Source: Chloroflexota bacterium (GTDB taxonomy: Bacteria > Chloroflexota > Limnocylindria > Limnocylindrales > CSP1-4). Taken from it: a stretch of 17,472 nucleotides of DNA. Positions 1 to 8,430 of this stretch are shown here, piece after piece. A program made the position numbers and the translations under genes. The notes under the pieces are model-generated. The model did no database searches. It was not told where the DNA came from and worked only from the letters and a program-made list of their open reading frames with translations. The stretch's first letter is position 1, and the number at the start of each line of letters is the position of its first letter. The stretch covers positions 1 through 17,472 of the forward strand of contig JADGQG010000014.1 in NCBI GenBank assembly GCA_017882025.1, read 5' to 3'.

Positions 1-1
1 G

Positions 2-778
2 CTTGGCCATCCGCACGCTCCGCAGGCCGCCGCGGCCCTGGCCGACCGTGTCGCCCGCAACCTCGAGGCCTTCCGGGTGCTCGTCGTCCCGTCCGCATCG
101 TTCGCCGATCTCGCCCGCATCGATCCGGCCCGTCGGCTGGTCGCGCCGAACGGGACCGACACGAAGCGCGTGACGCCGCGCCCCTTCCCCGAACGGCCGG
201 CGGTCGGCTTCGTCTCCGGTGCGGCGCCGGGGCGCGGCATCGAGCTGCTCGTGGAGGCGGCCCGCGGTCTGCGCGCGGAGCTCCCCGACCTTCGGCTGTT
301 CCTGTGGCTCGCCGCGGGCAGCCCGGAGGGCGAGGCGTACGTGGCCGAGCTTCGGGCCGCCTGCGGCGACGCGGCGTGGATCGAGATCGGCGCCGCGCCG
401 TACGAGCGCCTCGCGGACGAGCTGGGCCGCGCCACGGTCCTGGTCGTCCCGCACCCCGCGAACGCGTACTTCGACGTCGCGGTACCGGTGAAGCTCCTGG
501 ATTCCATGGCGTCGGGCCGTCCGGTCGTGATCACGCCACGCACGGAGACCCGCCGGATCGTGGAGGCGTGCGAGGCGGGCCTCGTCGCCGGGGGCGACTC
601 GGCCGACGACCTCGCGGAGGCAATCCGGCTTCTGCTCCTCGACGGCGCCCTGGCGGCCAGGCTGGGTGCGAACGGACGGGCGGCCGCGGAGCGCACGTAC
701 GACTGGCGTGTCATCGCGAGCTCCGTGGCCGAGGGCGTCCTCGAGCGGGTCCCGGGCGGTGCGGGCGGGGCCGCATGA
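2..778 (+). CDS. Glycosyltransferase family 4-like protein, 5' end outside window
   Basis: The frame is open from base 2 with no start needed inside the window, so this is the last 258 residues of a longer protein; the first internal candidate start (GTG 77) would cut into a conserved region. The visible part is the C-terminal, donor-binding half of a GT-B fold: a VAPNGTD strand, then GFVSGAAPGRGIELL, FLWLAAG, and the donor-site helix VPVKLLDSMASGRPVV, where the usual GT4 Glu is Asp. It aligns along its whole length with the gene at 11081-12178, which suggests that roughly 105 N-terminal residues are missing. The family transfers a sugar from a nucleotide donor in the cytoplasm; donor and acceptor cannot be told from sequence. 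Its stop overlaps the start of the next gene (ATGA), so the two are probably co-translated. Confidence 0.85.
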   Translation, partial: LGHPHAPQAAAALADRVARNLEAFRVLVVPSASFADLARIDPARRLVAPNGTDTKRVTPRPFPERPAVGFVSGAAPGRGIELLVEAARGLRAELPDLRLFLWLAAGSPEGEAYVAELRAACGDAAWIEIGAAPYERLADELGRATVLVVPHPANAYFDVAVPVKLLDSMASGRPVVITPRTETRRIVEACEAGLVAGGDSADDLAEAIRLLLLDGALAARLGANGRAAAERTYDWRVIASSVAEGVLERVPGGAGGAA

Positions 779-2202
779 GCCGCGTCGTCATGTTCGTCCT
801 GAACGACTGCCGCACCGACGCGCGTGTGCTCCGCGAGGCGGCGACGCTCGCCGCGGCCGGGCACGCGGTCACGATCGTCGCGCGCACCACGGACCCGTAC
901 GCCGCCCGTGGCGACGAGGAGTCCCGGGACGGGTTCAGGATCGTCCGGGTCCCCGTCGCCGCCGGCATCCTCCGCTGGCTCCTCCTGGGCCGCCGGCCGC
1001 GAACGGCCCTCCACGAGGCCGTCGCCGCGTTCGGTGCCGCCCTCCGGCGGCCACCGCGCGGGTGGGTTGCCGCGGCGGGCGCCGTCCTCGTCGCCATCCT
1101 GCTGGCAGTCCCAGCGGCCCTGGCGGCCGCCGCGCTCCTGGTCCTGCAGCGCCTCACGCGGACCATCCGGCCCCTCCGCACGGCCTGGAGCGGGCTCGAG
1201 TGGCGGCTCCAGTGGCGGTTCGGCGTGATGCCGTGGACGGCCGGAGCGCTGGCGGCCGCGCCGGCCGGCGATGTCTTCCACGCGCACGACCTGCGCGCCC
1301 TCCCCGCAGCGGTCGCCGCGCGGGCGCGCGAGCGCGGTGTCGTCATCTACGACAGCCACGAGATCTTCGTGGAGGCCGGCGCCAATGCCGAGCGGCCGGC
1401 GTGGGCGAAACGCGGCCTGCGCCGGCGCGAGCGCTCGCTCGCCCAGGAGGCGGCCGCGCTCGTCACGGTCAACGACCAGCTCGCCGCGAACCTCGGCCGC
1501 GTGCTGGGCATCGGCCGCGTCGTCGTGGTCCGCAACTGCCCGCCCCGCTGGACGCCGCCCGCGACCCGCCCGCAACTGCTCCGGGCGGCCACCGGGGTTG
1601 GGCCGGAAGAGCCGGTCGTGCTGTACCACGGTGCGCTCGCCCCGCACCGCGGAATCGAGCAGCTCGCGGCCGCCCTGCGCGAGCCGGATCTCGACGGCGT
1701 CCACGTGGTCGTCCTGGGAATGGGGCCGATGCGTGGCACGGTCGCCGCGATGGCCTCCGATCCCACCCTCGGCGGACGTCTCCATCTCGTGGACGCCGTC
1801 CCGCCGTTCGAGCTCCCGGCCTGGATCGCCGGGGCGGATGTTGGCGCGATGCCGATCCAGCCCTCGACGCTCAACCATCGGCTCTCGACGCCGAACAAGC
1901 TGTTCGAGTGCCTCGGCGCGGGCGTGCCGGTCGTCGCCAGCGACTTCGCCGCGATGCGTGGGATCGTCATGGGCGACCCGGATGGTCCCCTCGGCGCCGT
2001 CTGCGACCCGGCCGATCCACGGGCGATCGCCGCCGCGATCCGCGGCGTTCTCACGCTGGCCCCCGCCGCCCGGGCGGACCTGCGGGCCCGCTGCCTCCGC
2101 GCGGCGCACGCCCGCTATGTCTGGGAGCAGGACGCCGCCGTCCTCCTCGAGCTGTACGCCTCGCTCGAACATCCCGGCGGGCCGGTCGCCGCCGCCGGAT
2201 GA
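775..2202 (+). CDS. GT4-type glycosyltransferase with an inserted membrane helix
   Basis: This is a 475-residue GT-B glycosyltransferase. The ATG at 775 overlaps the upstream stop and starts on a typical first strand (RVVMFVLNDCRTDARVLREA). Residues about 98-125 form a long Ala/Leu/Val-rich hydrophobic stretch inside the N-terminal domain, which probably anchors the enzyme at the inner membrane. The HAHDLRALP (169-177) and YDSHEIF (192-198) motifs follow, then NCPPRWTPP (254-262), VLYHGALAPHRGIEQL and the donor-binding helix LSTPNKLFECLGAGVPVV with E378. It is closely related to the next gene, sharing NCPPRWTPP and LSTPNKLFE, but is about 75 residues longer because of the hydrophobic insert. 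A role in building a surface glycan on a lipid-linked acceptor fits the membrane segment and neighbours. The sugar specificity is unknown. Confidence 0.9.
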   Translation: MSRVVMFVLNDCRTDARVLREAATLAAAGHAVTIVARTTDPYAARGDEESRDGFRIVRVPVAAGILRWLLLGRRPRTALHEAVAAFGAALRRPPRGWVAAAGAVLVAILLAVPAALAAAALLVLQRLTRTIRPLRTAWSGLEWRLQWRFGVMPWTAGALAAAPAGDVFHAHDLRALPAAVAARARERGVVIYDSHEIFVEAGANAERPAWAKRGLRRRERSLAQEAAALVTVNDQLAANLGRVLGIGRVVVVRNCPPRWTPPATRPQLLRAATGVGPEEPVVLYHGALAPHRGIEQLAAALREPDLDGVHVVVLGMGPMRGTVAAMASDPTLGGRLHLVDAVPPFELPAWIAGADVGAMPIQPSTLNHRLSTPNKLFECLGAGVPVVASDFAAMRGIVMGDPDGPLGAVCDPADPRAIAAAIRGVLTLAPAARADLRARCLRAAHARYVWEQDAAVLLELYASLEHPGGPVAAAG

Positions 2203-3401
2203 GCGGCCCGCGCCGCGCGCAGCGCCTCGCGATCGTTGTCCCCACGACGGGCGAGCACGACTCGCGGACGCGTCGGATCGCCGCGAGCGTGGCCGCGCGA
2301 GGCCACGCGGTGACGGTCCTGTCCCGGGCCGGTGCGGGCCTGCCGGCGGCCGAGGAGCTCGACGGCTACCGGATCCTTCGCGTCGGCCGCGCCGCCGAGC
2401 GGAGGCTCCCGGGACCCGTTCGGGTCCTCGACCGGGCTCTGGCGACGCGCGGTCACGCGCGGGCCGCGCGGGCCGTCGACGCCGGCGCCGACCTGTATCA
2501 CGCCATGGCGTACATGGGCCTTCCCGTGGCCCTCGACCTGGCGGGGCGGGCCGGAGCGCCGGCGATCTACGACGCGCGCGACCTGTACGCGGATGCGCGG
2601 TCGATGGCCCGGTTGCCCGGCCTGGCGCGGCGGGTCGCGCTGGCCCGCGAGCGCGCCTGGGTGCGACGGGCGGCCGCGGTCGTCACCGTCAACGCGGCGC
2701 TCGCCGACGTCCTCGCGAGTCGCCTCGGCGTCGCGCGGCCGGTCGTCGTGATGAACTGCCCGCCGCGCTGGACTCCGCCCGAAGCGCCGGAGCGGCGCTT
2801 CCACGCCCGGCTCTCGCTGTCCCCGGGTGCCCGCGTCGTCCTCTATCACGGCGGCCTCGTGGCCGACCGCGGGATCGAGGTCCTCCTCGCCGCGGCGCCC
2901 GCCCTGCCGCATGACGCGGTGGTCGTGTTGATGGGCTTTGGACCGCTGCGCGATTCGTTCGCCAGGCGGGCGGCGGAGCCTGGCCTGGCGGGCCGCGTCC
3001 ACGTCCTGCCCGCCGTCGCGCCGCGCGACGTGCTCGCCTGGGTGGCCTCCGCGGACGTCGCGGTGATGGTGAACCAGCCGGCGACGCTGAACGAGCGGCT
3101 CTCGACGCCCAACAAGCTCTTCGAGGCCCTCGCGGCCGGCGTCCCCGTGGTCTCGAGCGACTTCGTGGAACGGCGGCGGATCGTGGTCGACGACCCGGAC
3201 GGCCCGCTGGGTCGCGTGTGCGACCCGACCGATCCCGCCGCGGTCGCGGCGGCGGTCCGCGACCTGCTCGCCCTCGACGAACCGGGACGGGCGGGCCTGC
3301 GTGCCCGGATCCTTCGTGCCGCCCATGAGCGGTACGCATGGGAGGCGCAGCTCGAGGTGCTGCTGGCACTGTACGGGCGTGTCACCGGCGCGGCCTGGTG
3401 A
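2199..3401 (+). CDS. GT4-type glycosyltransferase, paralog of the preceding gene
   Basis: This is a 400-residue GT-B glycosyltransferase starting with ATG at 2199 in a four-base overlap with the upstream stop. The N-terminal domain opens with LAIVVPTTGEHDSRTRR and includes YDARDLYADA (124-133). The shared family block NCPPRWTPP is at 186-194, VVLYHGGLVADRGIEVLL at about 213-230, and the donor-binding helix LSTPNKLFEALAAGVPVV at 301-318 with E309 as the likely ribose-contacting Glu. It lacks the long hydrophobic insert of its neighbour and looks soluble or peripheral. The conserved linker and C-terminal half point to a tandem duplication followed by divergence of the acceptor-binding half. The donor and acceptor sugars cannot be read from sequence. 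Confidence 0.9.
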   Translation: MSGPRRAQRLAIVVPTTGEHDSRTRRIAASVAARGHAVTVLSRAGAGLPAAEELDGYRILRVGRAAERRLPGPVRVLDRALATRGHARAARAVDAGADLYHAMAYMGLPVALDLAGRAGAPAIYDARDLYADARSMARLPGLARRVALARERAWVRRAAAVVTVNAALADVLASRLGVARPVVVMNCPPRWTPPEAPERRFHARLSLSPGARVVLYHGGLVADRGIEVLLAAAPALPHDAVVVLMGFGPLRDSFARRAAEPGLAGRVHVLPAVAPRDVLAWVASADVAVMVNQPATLNERLSTPNKLFEALAAGVPVVSSDFVERRRIVVDDPDGPLGRVCDPTDPAAVAAAVRDLLALDEPGRAGLRARILRAAHERYAWEAQLEVLLALYGRVTGAAW

Positions 3402-3424
3402 GTCCGGACGCCCGGGCCCGATGC

Positions 3425-3430
3425 TAGAGT
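3425..3430 (+). promoter_or_regulatory. Possible extended -10 promoter element before the GT4 gene at 3457
   Basis: TAGAGT preceded by TGC makes an extended -10-like element (TGCTAGAGT at 3422-3430) in the 55-bp gap between two GT genes, 26 bp before the next ATG. No good -35 hexamer is present at 16-18 bp spacing. An internal promoter for genes 3457-6554 is plausible but not proven, and read-through from upstream is equally possible. Confidence 0.35.
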
Positions 3431-3456
3431 CCCACCGTGTGTGACCGGGGACCCGG

Positions 3457-5313
3457 ATGACGGCTCGGCTCGACGTGCTCGTCGTCTCCAGCTGGTATCC
3501 GGCCGTGGATGCCCCGTCGGCCGGGCGATTCGTCGCCGACCAGGTGGGCGCCCTCGAAGAGTCGGGCCGCGTGTCGCCCTGGGTTGCCTCGTTCGATCCA
3601 GCGCCGCGCCTGGGAAGCGTGCGCCTGCGGCGGCGCGAGGCCGATGCACTCGGGCGGATCGCCGACGCCGGCGCGGCCGCCTTCGACCCGTTCACGCCGG
3701 GGACGGCCGGGATCCCCGCCGTGCCAACCGCCCGGCTCGCGGTCGCAGGCGCGATGCGCGGGAGCCCGCCCGCCGAACCCGTCGCGGAGCGCACAGCCGC
3801 GCTGCGACGCTCTCTCGGCGATCGACCCTCCCCTCCATGGCGCATCGTCCATGCCCACACGGGCGTGCCCGACGGGGCGGCCGCCGCGGTGCTGGCGGGC
3901 CGCCTGGGACTCCCCCTCGTCATCACGGAGCACGCCAGCTACGTGGGGCGCCTCCTCGCGGAGCCCATCACGCGGCGGGCCTATCTGGAAGCCGTCGCGG
4001 CCGCGCGGCGGGTGATCGCCGTGAGTCGTGCCCTCGCGGAGGAGCTGCGGGCAGCCGTTCCCGGGATCGGCGAGCGGCTCGTGGTGATCCCGAACGTGGT
4101 CGCCGTCGACGCGCTCGCAGGTCCGCCTCCCTCGGGCCGCCGGAGCGAGGAGCTCGTGTTCGTCGGCAGCCTGCGTCCGAGCAAGGGGATCGGCGTCCTG
4201 CTCGCGGCAGTCGCCCGCGCCCGCGCGGAACGCCCGGGGATCACGCTGCGGCTCGTGGGCGGCGCGCCCGACCCGGCCACCGCCGGACGCTGGCGGTCGG
4301 AGGCGGCCCGCATGGGGATCGCCGACGCCGTCGCATTCGAGGGCGAGGCGGACCGGGCTGGCGTCGCCGCGGCGCTGGCCCGCGCCAGCGTCTTCGTCCA
4401 CCCGAGCCCGCGCGAGACGTTCGGCGTCGCGGCCGCGGAAGCGCTCGCGGCCGGGCTTCCGGTCGTGGCCTGCGACTCCGGGGGCGTGACCGAGATCCTG
4501 GGGCCCGAGCCGGATCGGCTCGGCGCGCTCGTGCCGGCCGGTGACGCGGCCGCACTCGCCTGGGCCATCGTTCGCACCCTCGACCGCCGCGATACCTACG
4601 ACCCGGCGATGCTCCGGTCCAGCGTGGTCGAGCGGTTCGGCGCGGCCGTGGTCGCGGCCCGGATCGCCGCCCTGTACGACGAGGTCCTGGCGGAAGCCGG
4701 CGCGGGTTCCCCTCCCCGTCCGGGCGGGGCCCGACCAGATATCTCCCGCAGCGGCGGGGCCCGTCCTCCGGATGCGCCGAGCGGGGAGGCGGCGCGCGAG
4801 CAGCGCAGCGTGGGCAGGCCGCCGTTGTTCGTCGTGGGCCTCGACCCCGATCGAGCGGCGGCCGTCCTCGGCGGGCTGGACCCCGACGGCCGGGCGCGGA
4901 TCCACCTCGTGACCGCCGAGGGTGCCGCGGCCATGCCGGGTGGGCTCGCTTCGGTCCGCAGGATCGCGCTGGGCGACCGGTTCGACGCCCGGCGTCGCCT
5001 CGTCGACTCCCTCGGGGTCGGGCATGTCGTGCCGGCCCGCCTGGCACGCGCCGGCCTCCCGCTCGCCCGCGAGCTGGCCTGGCGGCTGCCCTGGCGCGAG
5101 CGGCAGCTCGTCGCGCGTGCCACGGCGGGCGTCGAGTCCGCGCGGGCCGACCTCCCGGCGGGCGCCGCGCTTGTCTGCCTCGACGGCCTGGACTATCTCG
5201 GGGCGCTGCCCGCGGTCGTCGCCGGCGGCCTCAACCCCGCGCCCGGCGGCGCGCGGTGGCTCGCCGATCACCTCGGCGGACCATGCGGCACGCCGGCGGA
5301 AGGGAACGCATGA
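3457..5313 (+). CDS. GT4 glycosyltransferase fused to an unrecognised C-terminal domain
   Basis: The protein has 618 residues, against about 380-420 for a typical GT4 enzyme. Residues 1 to about 413 are a full glycosyltransferase: VVSSWYPAVDAPSAGRFVADQV at the start (the D/E-x-P-x-x-G-x-F style of GT4), VHAHTGVPDG (131-140), ITEHASYVGRL, VFVGSLRPSKGIGVLL (234-249) and the E-x7-E motif in SPRETFGVAAAE (E320, E328) followed by LPVVACDSGGVTEIL. A Pro/Gly/Arg-rich linker with two GGARP repeats (about 414-455) leads to a C-terminal module of about 160 residues (455-618) that I do not recognise. It begins with a hydrophobic strand (PLFVVGLD), has alternating strands and helices, and ends PGGARWLADHLGG. 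The ATG at 3457 has only a weak purine-rich stretch in front. The stop overlaps the next start. Confidence 0.88.
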   Translation: MTARLDVLVVSSWYPAVDAPSAGRFVADQVGALEESGRVSPWVASFDPAPRLGSVRLRRREADALGRIADAGAAAFDPFTPGTAGIPAVPTARLAVAGAMRGSPPAEPVAERTAALRRSLGDRPSPPWRIVHAHTGVPDGAAAAVLAGRLGLPLVITEHASYVGRLLAEPITRRAYLEAVAAARRVIAVSRALAEELRAAVPGIGERLVVIPNVVAVDALAGPPPSGRRSEELVFVGSLRPSKGIGVLLAAVARARAERPGITLRLVGGAPDPATAGRWRSEAARMGIADAVAFEGEADRAGVAAALARASVFVHPSPRETFGVAAAEALAAGLPVVACDSGGVTEILGPEPDRLGALVPAGDAAALAWAIVRTLDRRDTYDPAMLRSSVVERFGAAVVAARIAALYDEVLAEAGAGSPPRPGGARPDISRSGGARPPDAPSGEAAREQRSVGRPPLFVVGLDPDRAAAVLGGLDPDGRARIHLVTAEGAAAMPGGLASVRRIALGDRFDARRRLVDSLGVGHVVPARLARAGLPLARELAWRLPWRERQLVARATAGVESARADLPAGAALVCLDGLDYLGALPAVVAGGLNPAPGGARWLADHLGGPCGTPAEGNA

Positions 5314-6554
5314 CGCGCCGCGCCGCGCCGCCCGCCCGTGCCGGCGCCCGGCCGGTCTGCATGATCACCCACTCCTACTACGAGGAGGACCCGCGCGTCC
5401 GCCGTGAGGCGGAGGCCGTGGCCGCGAGCGGCCGCCCCGTCGACGTCCTGGCGCTCCGGCGGCCGGGCGACCGATCCCGCGAGACCATCGCCGGCGTCGA
5501 CGTGCGGCGCCTCGACGTCCAGCGCCACCAGGGCGCCTCGCTCGGCACGTACTTCGTCGAGTACCTGGACTTCTTCGTCCGGGCGATGCTCGCCGCCGCC
5601 GCCGACCACCGCCGCCGACGCTTCGCTCTGGTCCAGGTTCACACGCTGCCGGACTTCCTCGTCTATGCGGCGCTGCCCCTCCGCCTGGTCGGCGTGCCGA
5701 TCCTCCTCGACCTCCACGAGGCCATGCCCGAGTTCTTCCGGGTGCGCTTCCCACGCGCCGCCGGCCCGCTCGCGTACCGAGCGCTCGAGCTCCAGGAGTC
5801 GGCGTCGCTCGCGATCGCGGATGCCGTCATCACCGTCAACGACGCCCTCGGCGAGCGCCTGCTGCGGCGCGGCGTGCCGCCGGCCAAGCTCACGATCGTG
5901 CGCAACAGCCCGGCGCTCGCCCGGTTCGACCCGGGGGCGCACCCGGCCCGGCCTTTCATGGCCGATGGGACGCTGCGGCTCGTCTATGCGGGTGCCCTGA
6001 GCCCCACGTATGAGCTCGACGTCGCGCTTCGCGCGCTCGTGGCCCTTCGCGTTCGCCGCCCCGGGCTCGCCGTGACGCTCGACCTCTACGGCCGCGATTT
6101 CGACGAGGTTCCGCTCGTCGAGCTCGCCCGCGACCTCGGCCTCGCGGACGCGGTTCGCTTCCGCGGGCGGATACCGGTCGAGGCGGTCCCCGCCGCGCTC
6201 GCTGCTGCCGACGTCGGGCTGGCGCCCACGCGTCGCAACCCGTTCACCGACTATTCGCTCTCGACGAAGATCCACGAGTACCTCGCGATGGCCAAGCCCG
6301 TGGTCGCGACGCGCCTGCCGATGGTCGAGCGGACCTTCGCGGGCGGAGAGGTCGCCACGTACACGGCCGGCGACCCGGACGACCTGGCGGGCGCGGTGCT
6401 TTCCCTCGTGGACGAGCCGACGGCGCGGGAAGCACGGGTGGCTCGTGGCCTCGTTCGCGTTCGAGAGCTCGCCTGGGAGCGGGAGTCGGTCGCCTACCTG
6501 GCGCTCGTCGAGAGCCTCGCCGGACGCCGCGAGTGGGCGCAGCCGGCCGGGTGA
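5310..6554 (+). CDS. GT4-type glycosyltransferase
   Basis: This is a 414-residue GT-B glycosyltransferase. An in-frame ATG exists at 5256, but ATG 5310 is preferred: it overlaps the upstream stop (ATGA) and has a purine-rich ribosome site (GGCGGAAGGG) just in front. N-terminal motifs are CMITHSYYEEDPRVRREAEA (about 17-36) and VQVHTLPDFLVY (108-119). LLDLHEAMPEFFR (132-144) is typical of the family branch with a His-Glu after the fourth strand. The donor domain has LVYAGALSPTYELDVAL and the helix LSTKIHEYLAMAKPVV (317-332) with E323. No membrane segment is evident beyond short hydrophobic strands. It closes the run of five glycosyltransferases and is followed by a 117-bp gap, so it is probably the last gene of that unit. 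Sugar specificity is unknown. Confidence 0.9.
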   Translation: MTRRAAPPARAGARPVCMITHSYYEEDPRVRREAEAVAASGRPVDVLALRRPGDRSRETIAGVDVRRLDVQRHQGASLGTYFVEYLDFFVRAMLAAAADHRRRRFALVQVHTLPDFLVYAALPLRLVGVPILLDLHEAMPEFFRVRFPRAAGPLAYRALELQESASLAIADAVITVNDALGERLLRRGVPPAKLTIVRNSPALARFDPGAHPARPFMADGTLRLVYAGALSPTYELDVALRALVALRVRRPGLAVTLDLYGRDFDEVPLVELARDLGLADAVRFRGRIPVEAVPAALAAADVGLAPTRRNPFTDYSLSTKIHEYLAMAKPVVATRLPMVERTFAGGEVATYTAGDPDDLAGAVLSLVDEPTAREARVARGLVRVRELAWERESVAYLALVESLAGRREWAQPAG

Positions 6555-6601
6555 CGGGCTCCGAGCGCGCCCGGCGCGGCGGGCAGTTGCGTCCGGTGCG
6601 G

Positions 6602-6607
6602 TACGAT
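6602..6607 (+). promoter_or_regulatory. Possible -10 element before the parvulin gene
   Basis: TACGAT at 6602-6607 is a good -10-like hexamer for a GC-rich genome, lying in the 117-bp gap (6555-6671) after the glycosyltransferase run and 64 bp before the ATG at 6672. A TTGCGT sits at 6587-6592, but the 9-bp spacing is too short for a normal -35, so the match is partial. The position at an operon boundary supports it. Confidence 0.35.
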
Positions 6608-6671
6608 GCCGCCGACCCCAAGCCGCGCGCGGCCGCACGTCGCGCGCCAAACCTGTGAGCACCAACCACCC

Positions 6672-8420
6672 ATGACATTCCGCGCCCGCCCCACCACGAA
6701 GCCAACCACGCGCCGCCGCAGCAGCCACGAGTCCGACGCCCGCCGGAATCTCTACTTCAACCTTGGCTTCGGCCTGATCGTGGCCGTCGCCGTCCTGCTC
6801 CTCGTTGGAGCCGGGGCGGCCACCTGGATCGGCGAGCACCTGGCACCGGTCGCGAAGGTGAACGGCGTCTCGATCACCAAGGACCAGCTCGCGGACCGGG
6901 TCAAGATCGAGACATTTCGGCTCGGCGACGCGGAGTCGCGCACCCGCGAGAGCGTGACAGCGGGCCACATGTCGGCCGCGCAGGGCCAGCAGGTGATCGA
7001 CTACATCACCCAGCAGACGCAGCAAGTCGCCAGCGTCGCGCTGGAGAACGAGATCGACACGGAGCTCCTCCTGCAGTTGGCCGCCAAGCGCAATGTTACG
7101 GCCGGCGATGCCGCGATCCAGGCCCAGATCACGAAGGACGCCACCACCTCCGAGAGCCGCCACGTCTTCCAGATCGCGATCGTCCCCGAGTTGAGCGCGG
7201 GTGCGTCGGCGGCAACGGACGCGCAGGTGACGGCGGCCCAGCAGAAGGCCGACGGCCTGCTGGCCGACCTCAAGGGCGGCAAGGCGTGGGAGGACGTGGT
7301 CAAGGCGTCGGGCGACGCCACCGCCACCGCCAGCAACGGCGACCTGCTCTTCATCAACAAGGGGAGCACATCGCAGGACGCGGCCTTCGTGGACGCGATC
7401 TTCGCGCTCGCCGCGCCCGGCTACACGGACGTCATCAAGGGCAGCGACGGGACGTTCCGGATCGGCCGCCTCACCGAAATCGCCCCCGAGCAGGTCGACC
7501 CGGGCTACACGAAGCGGCTCACTGATGCCGGCATCAACATGGACGCCTACAAACGGGTGGACAGTTCCATCGTGGTCCGCGACCTGATCCAGGCCCAGGT
7601 GCTGGCCGAGGTGGTGGACTCCGCCTCGCAGCAGCGCGAGGTCTCGGTCATGGTGCTGGAGAACAACAGCGGCCAGCCCGTCACCCCGGGCTCCGTCCTC
7701 GTCAAGCACATCCTCTATTCGCCGAACCACGATGCCTCCAAGGCGAGCAGCGTCAAGGCCGACGACCCGGCCTGGGCGACGGCGAAGCAGGAGGCGGTCG
7801 ACGCCGTCGCGAAGCTGAAGGCGGGCACCACCACGTTTGCGGCCCTCGCCGCGTCGAGCGACGACACCGGGTCGGCCACCCAGAACGGGTTCCTGACGTA
7901 CTTCTCCAAGGCCGACACGTCCACGTCGCTTGACCCCGCGTTCGCGGCCGCCATCTACGCTCCCGGGCTGACGCCCGGCCAGCTGCTGGAACCGGTCCAG
8001 TCCGCCTTCGGGTGGCACGTGATCGAGTTCGTCTCGGCGGACGTTCCGCTCGTGCGGGCCGGCCTGCTCGCCACGGCGGCAGCGAAGCCGGGCGCCGACT
8101 TCGCGAAGCTCGTGGCGGACAATTCCATCGACCCGTCCGCCACGAAGGGCGGTTCGATGGGCTGGATCGCGAAGTACCAGCTGTCCGCCGAACAGGAAGC
8201 AACGATCAGCGGCCTCCAGGCCGGCCAGATCAGCCTGCCGGTCGTCTCGAGCGACGGCATCCGCCTCTTCAAGGTCACGAACGTGCAGGACCGCAAGCCG
8301 GATGCGGCCCAGACCCAGACGCTGAAGAGCGACGCCTTCAACAACTGGTACCAGGGCGTGAAGGCGGACCCGAAGCAGACCACGATCGAGCGGCTGGTCA
8401 GCACGTCCACTGGAGCCTGA
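6672..8420 (+). CDS. Membrane-anchored multi-parvulin (PpiC/SurA-type) peptidyl-prolyl isomerase
   Basis: The protein has 582 residues. A basic cytoplasmic tail (1-27) and one hydrophobic helix (about 28-54) make a type II signal anchor without a lipobox, so the rest should be extracytoplasmic. AKVNGVSITKDQLADRV (61-77) is the start of a SurA-N-like chaperone module. Two parvulin domains follow at about 162-273 (RHVFQIAIV ... GDLLFIN ... GTFRIGRL) and 342-452 (VLVKHILYS ... GFLTYF ... FGWHVIEFV). A third, degenerate unit (about 476-536) keeps GGSMGW but lacks the His-bearing first strand. The family catalyses prolyl cis/trans isomerisation and assists folding of exported proteins. ATG 6672 is chosen over in-frame ATG 6606 because the upstream segment is poorly conserved in character and overlaps the possible promoter. 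mazG follows after 10 bp. Confidence 0.85.
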   Translation: MTFRARPTTKPTTRRRSSHESDARRNLYFNLGFGLIVAVAVLLLVGAGAATWIGEHLAPVAKVNGVSITKDQLADRVKIETFRLGDAESRTRESVTAGHMSAAQGQQVIDYITQQTQQVASVALENEIDTELLLQLAAKRNVTAGDAAIQAQITKDATTSESRHVFQIAIVPELSAGASAATDAQVTAAQQKADGLLADLKGGKAWEDVVKASGDATATASNGDLLFINKGSTSQDAAFVDAIFALAAPGYTDVIKGSDGTFRIGRLTEIAPEQVDPGYTKRLTDAGINMDAYKRVDSSIVVRDLIQAQVLAEVVDSASQQREVSVMVLENNSGQPVTPGSVLVKHILYSPNHDASKASSVKADDPAWATAKQEAVDAVAKLKAGTTTFAALAASSDDTGSATQNGFLTYFSKADTSTSLDPAFAAAIYAPGLTPGQLLEPVQSAFGWHVIEFVSADVPLVRAGLLATAAAKPGADFAKLVADNSIDPSATKGGSMGWIAKYQLSAEQEATISGLQAGQISLPVVSSDGIRLFKVTNVQDRKPDAAQTQTLKSDAFNNWYQGVKADPKQTTIERLVSTSTGA

Positions 8421-8430
8421 CGGCCCGGCG

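Noticed and set aside
666..2198. Upstream extension of the frame of the gene at 2199, giving a 911-codon open frame
   Set aside because: The segment before 2199 is Arg/Pro/Ala-rich and overlaps a well-supported glycosyltransferase in another frame; the ATG at 2199 in a stop overlap is the real start.
5268..8018. Very long open frame on the minus strand (over 900 codons)
   Set aside because: It lies antisense to a clear glycosyltransferase and the parvulin gene, has a shadow-like composition and no family motifs; long antisense frames are expected at this GC content.
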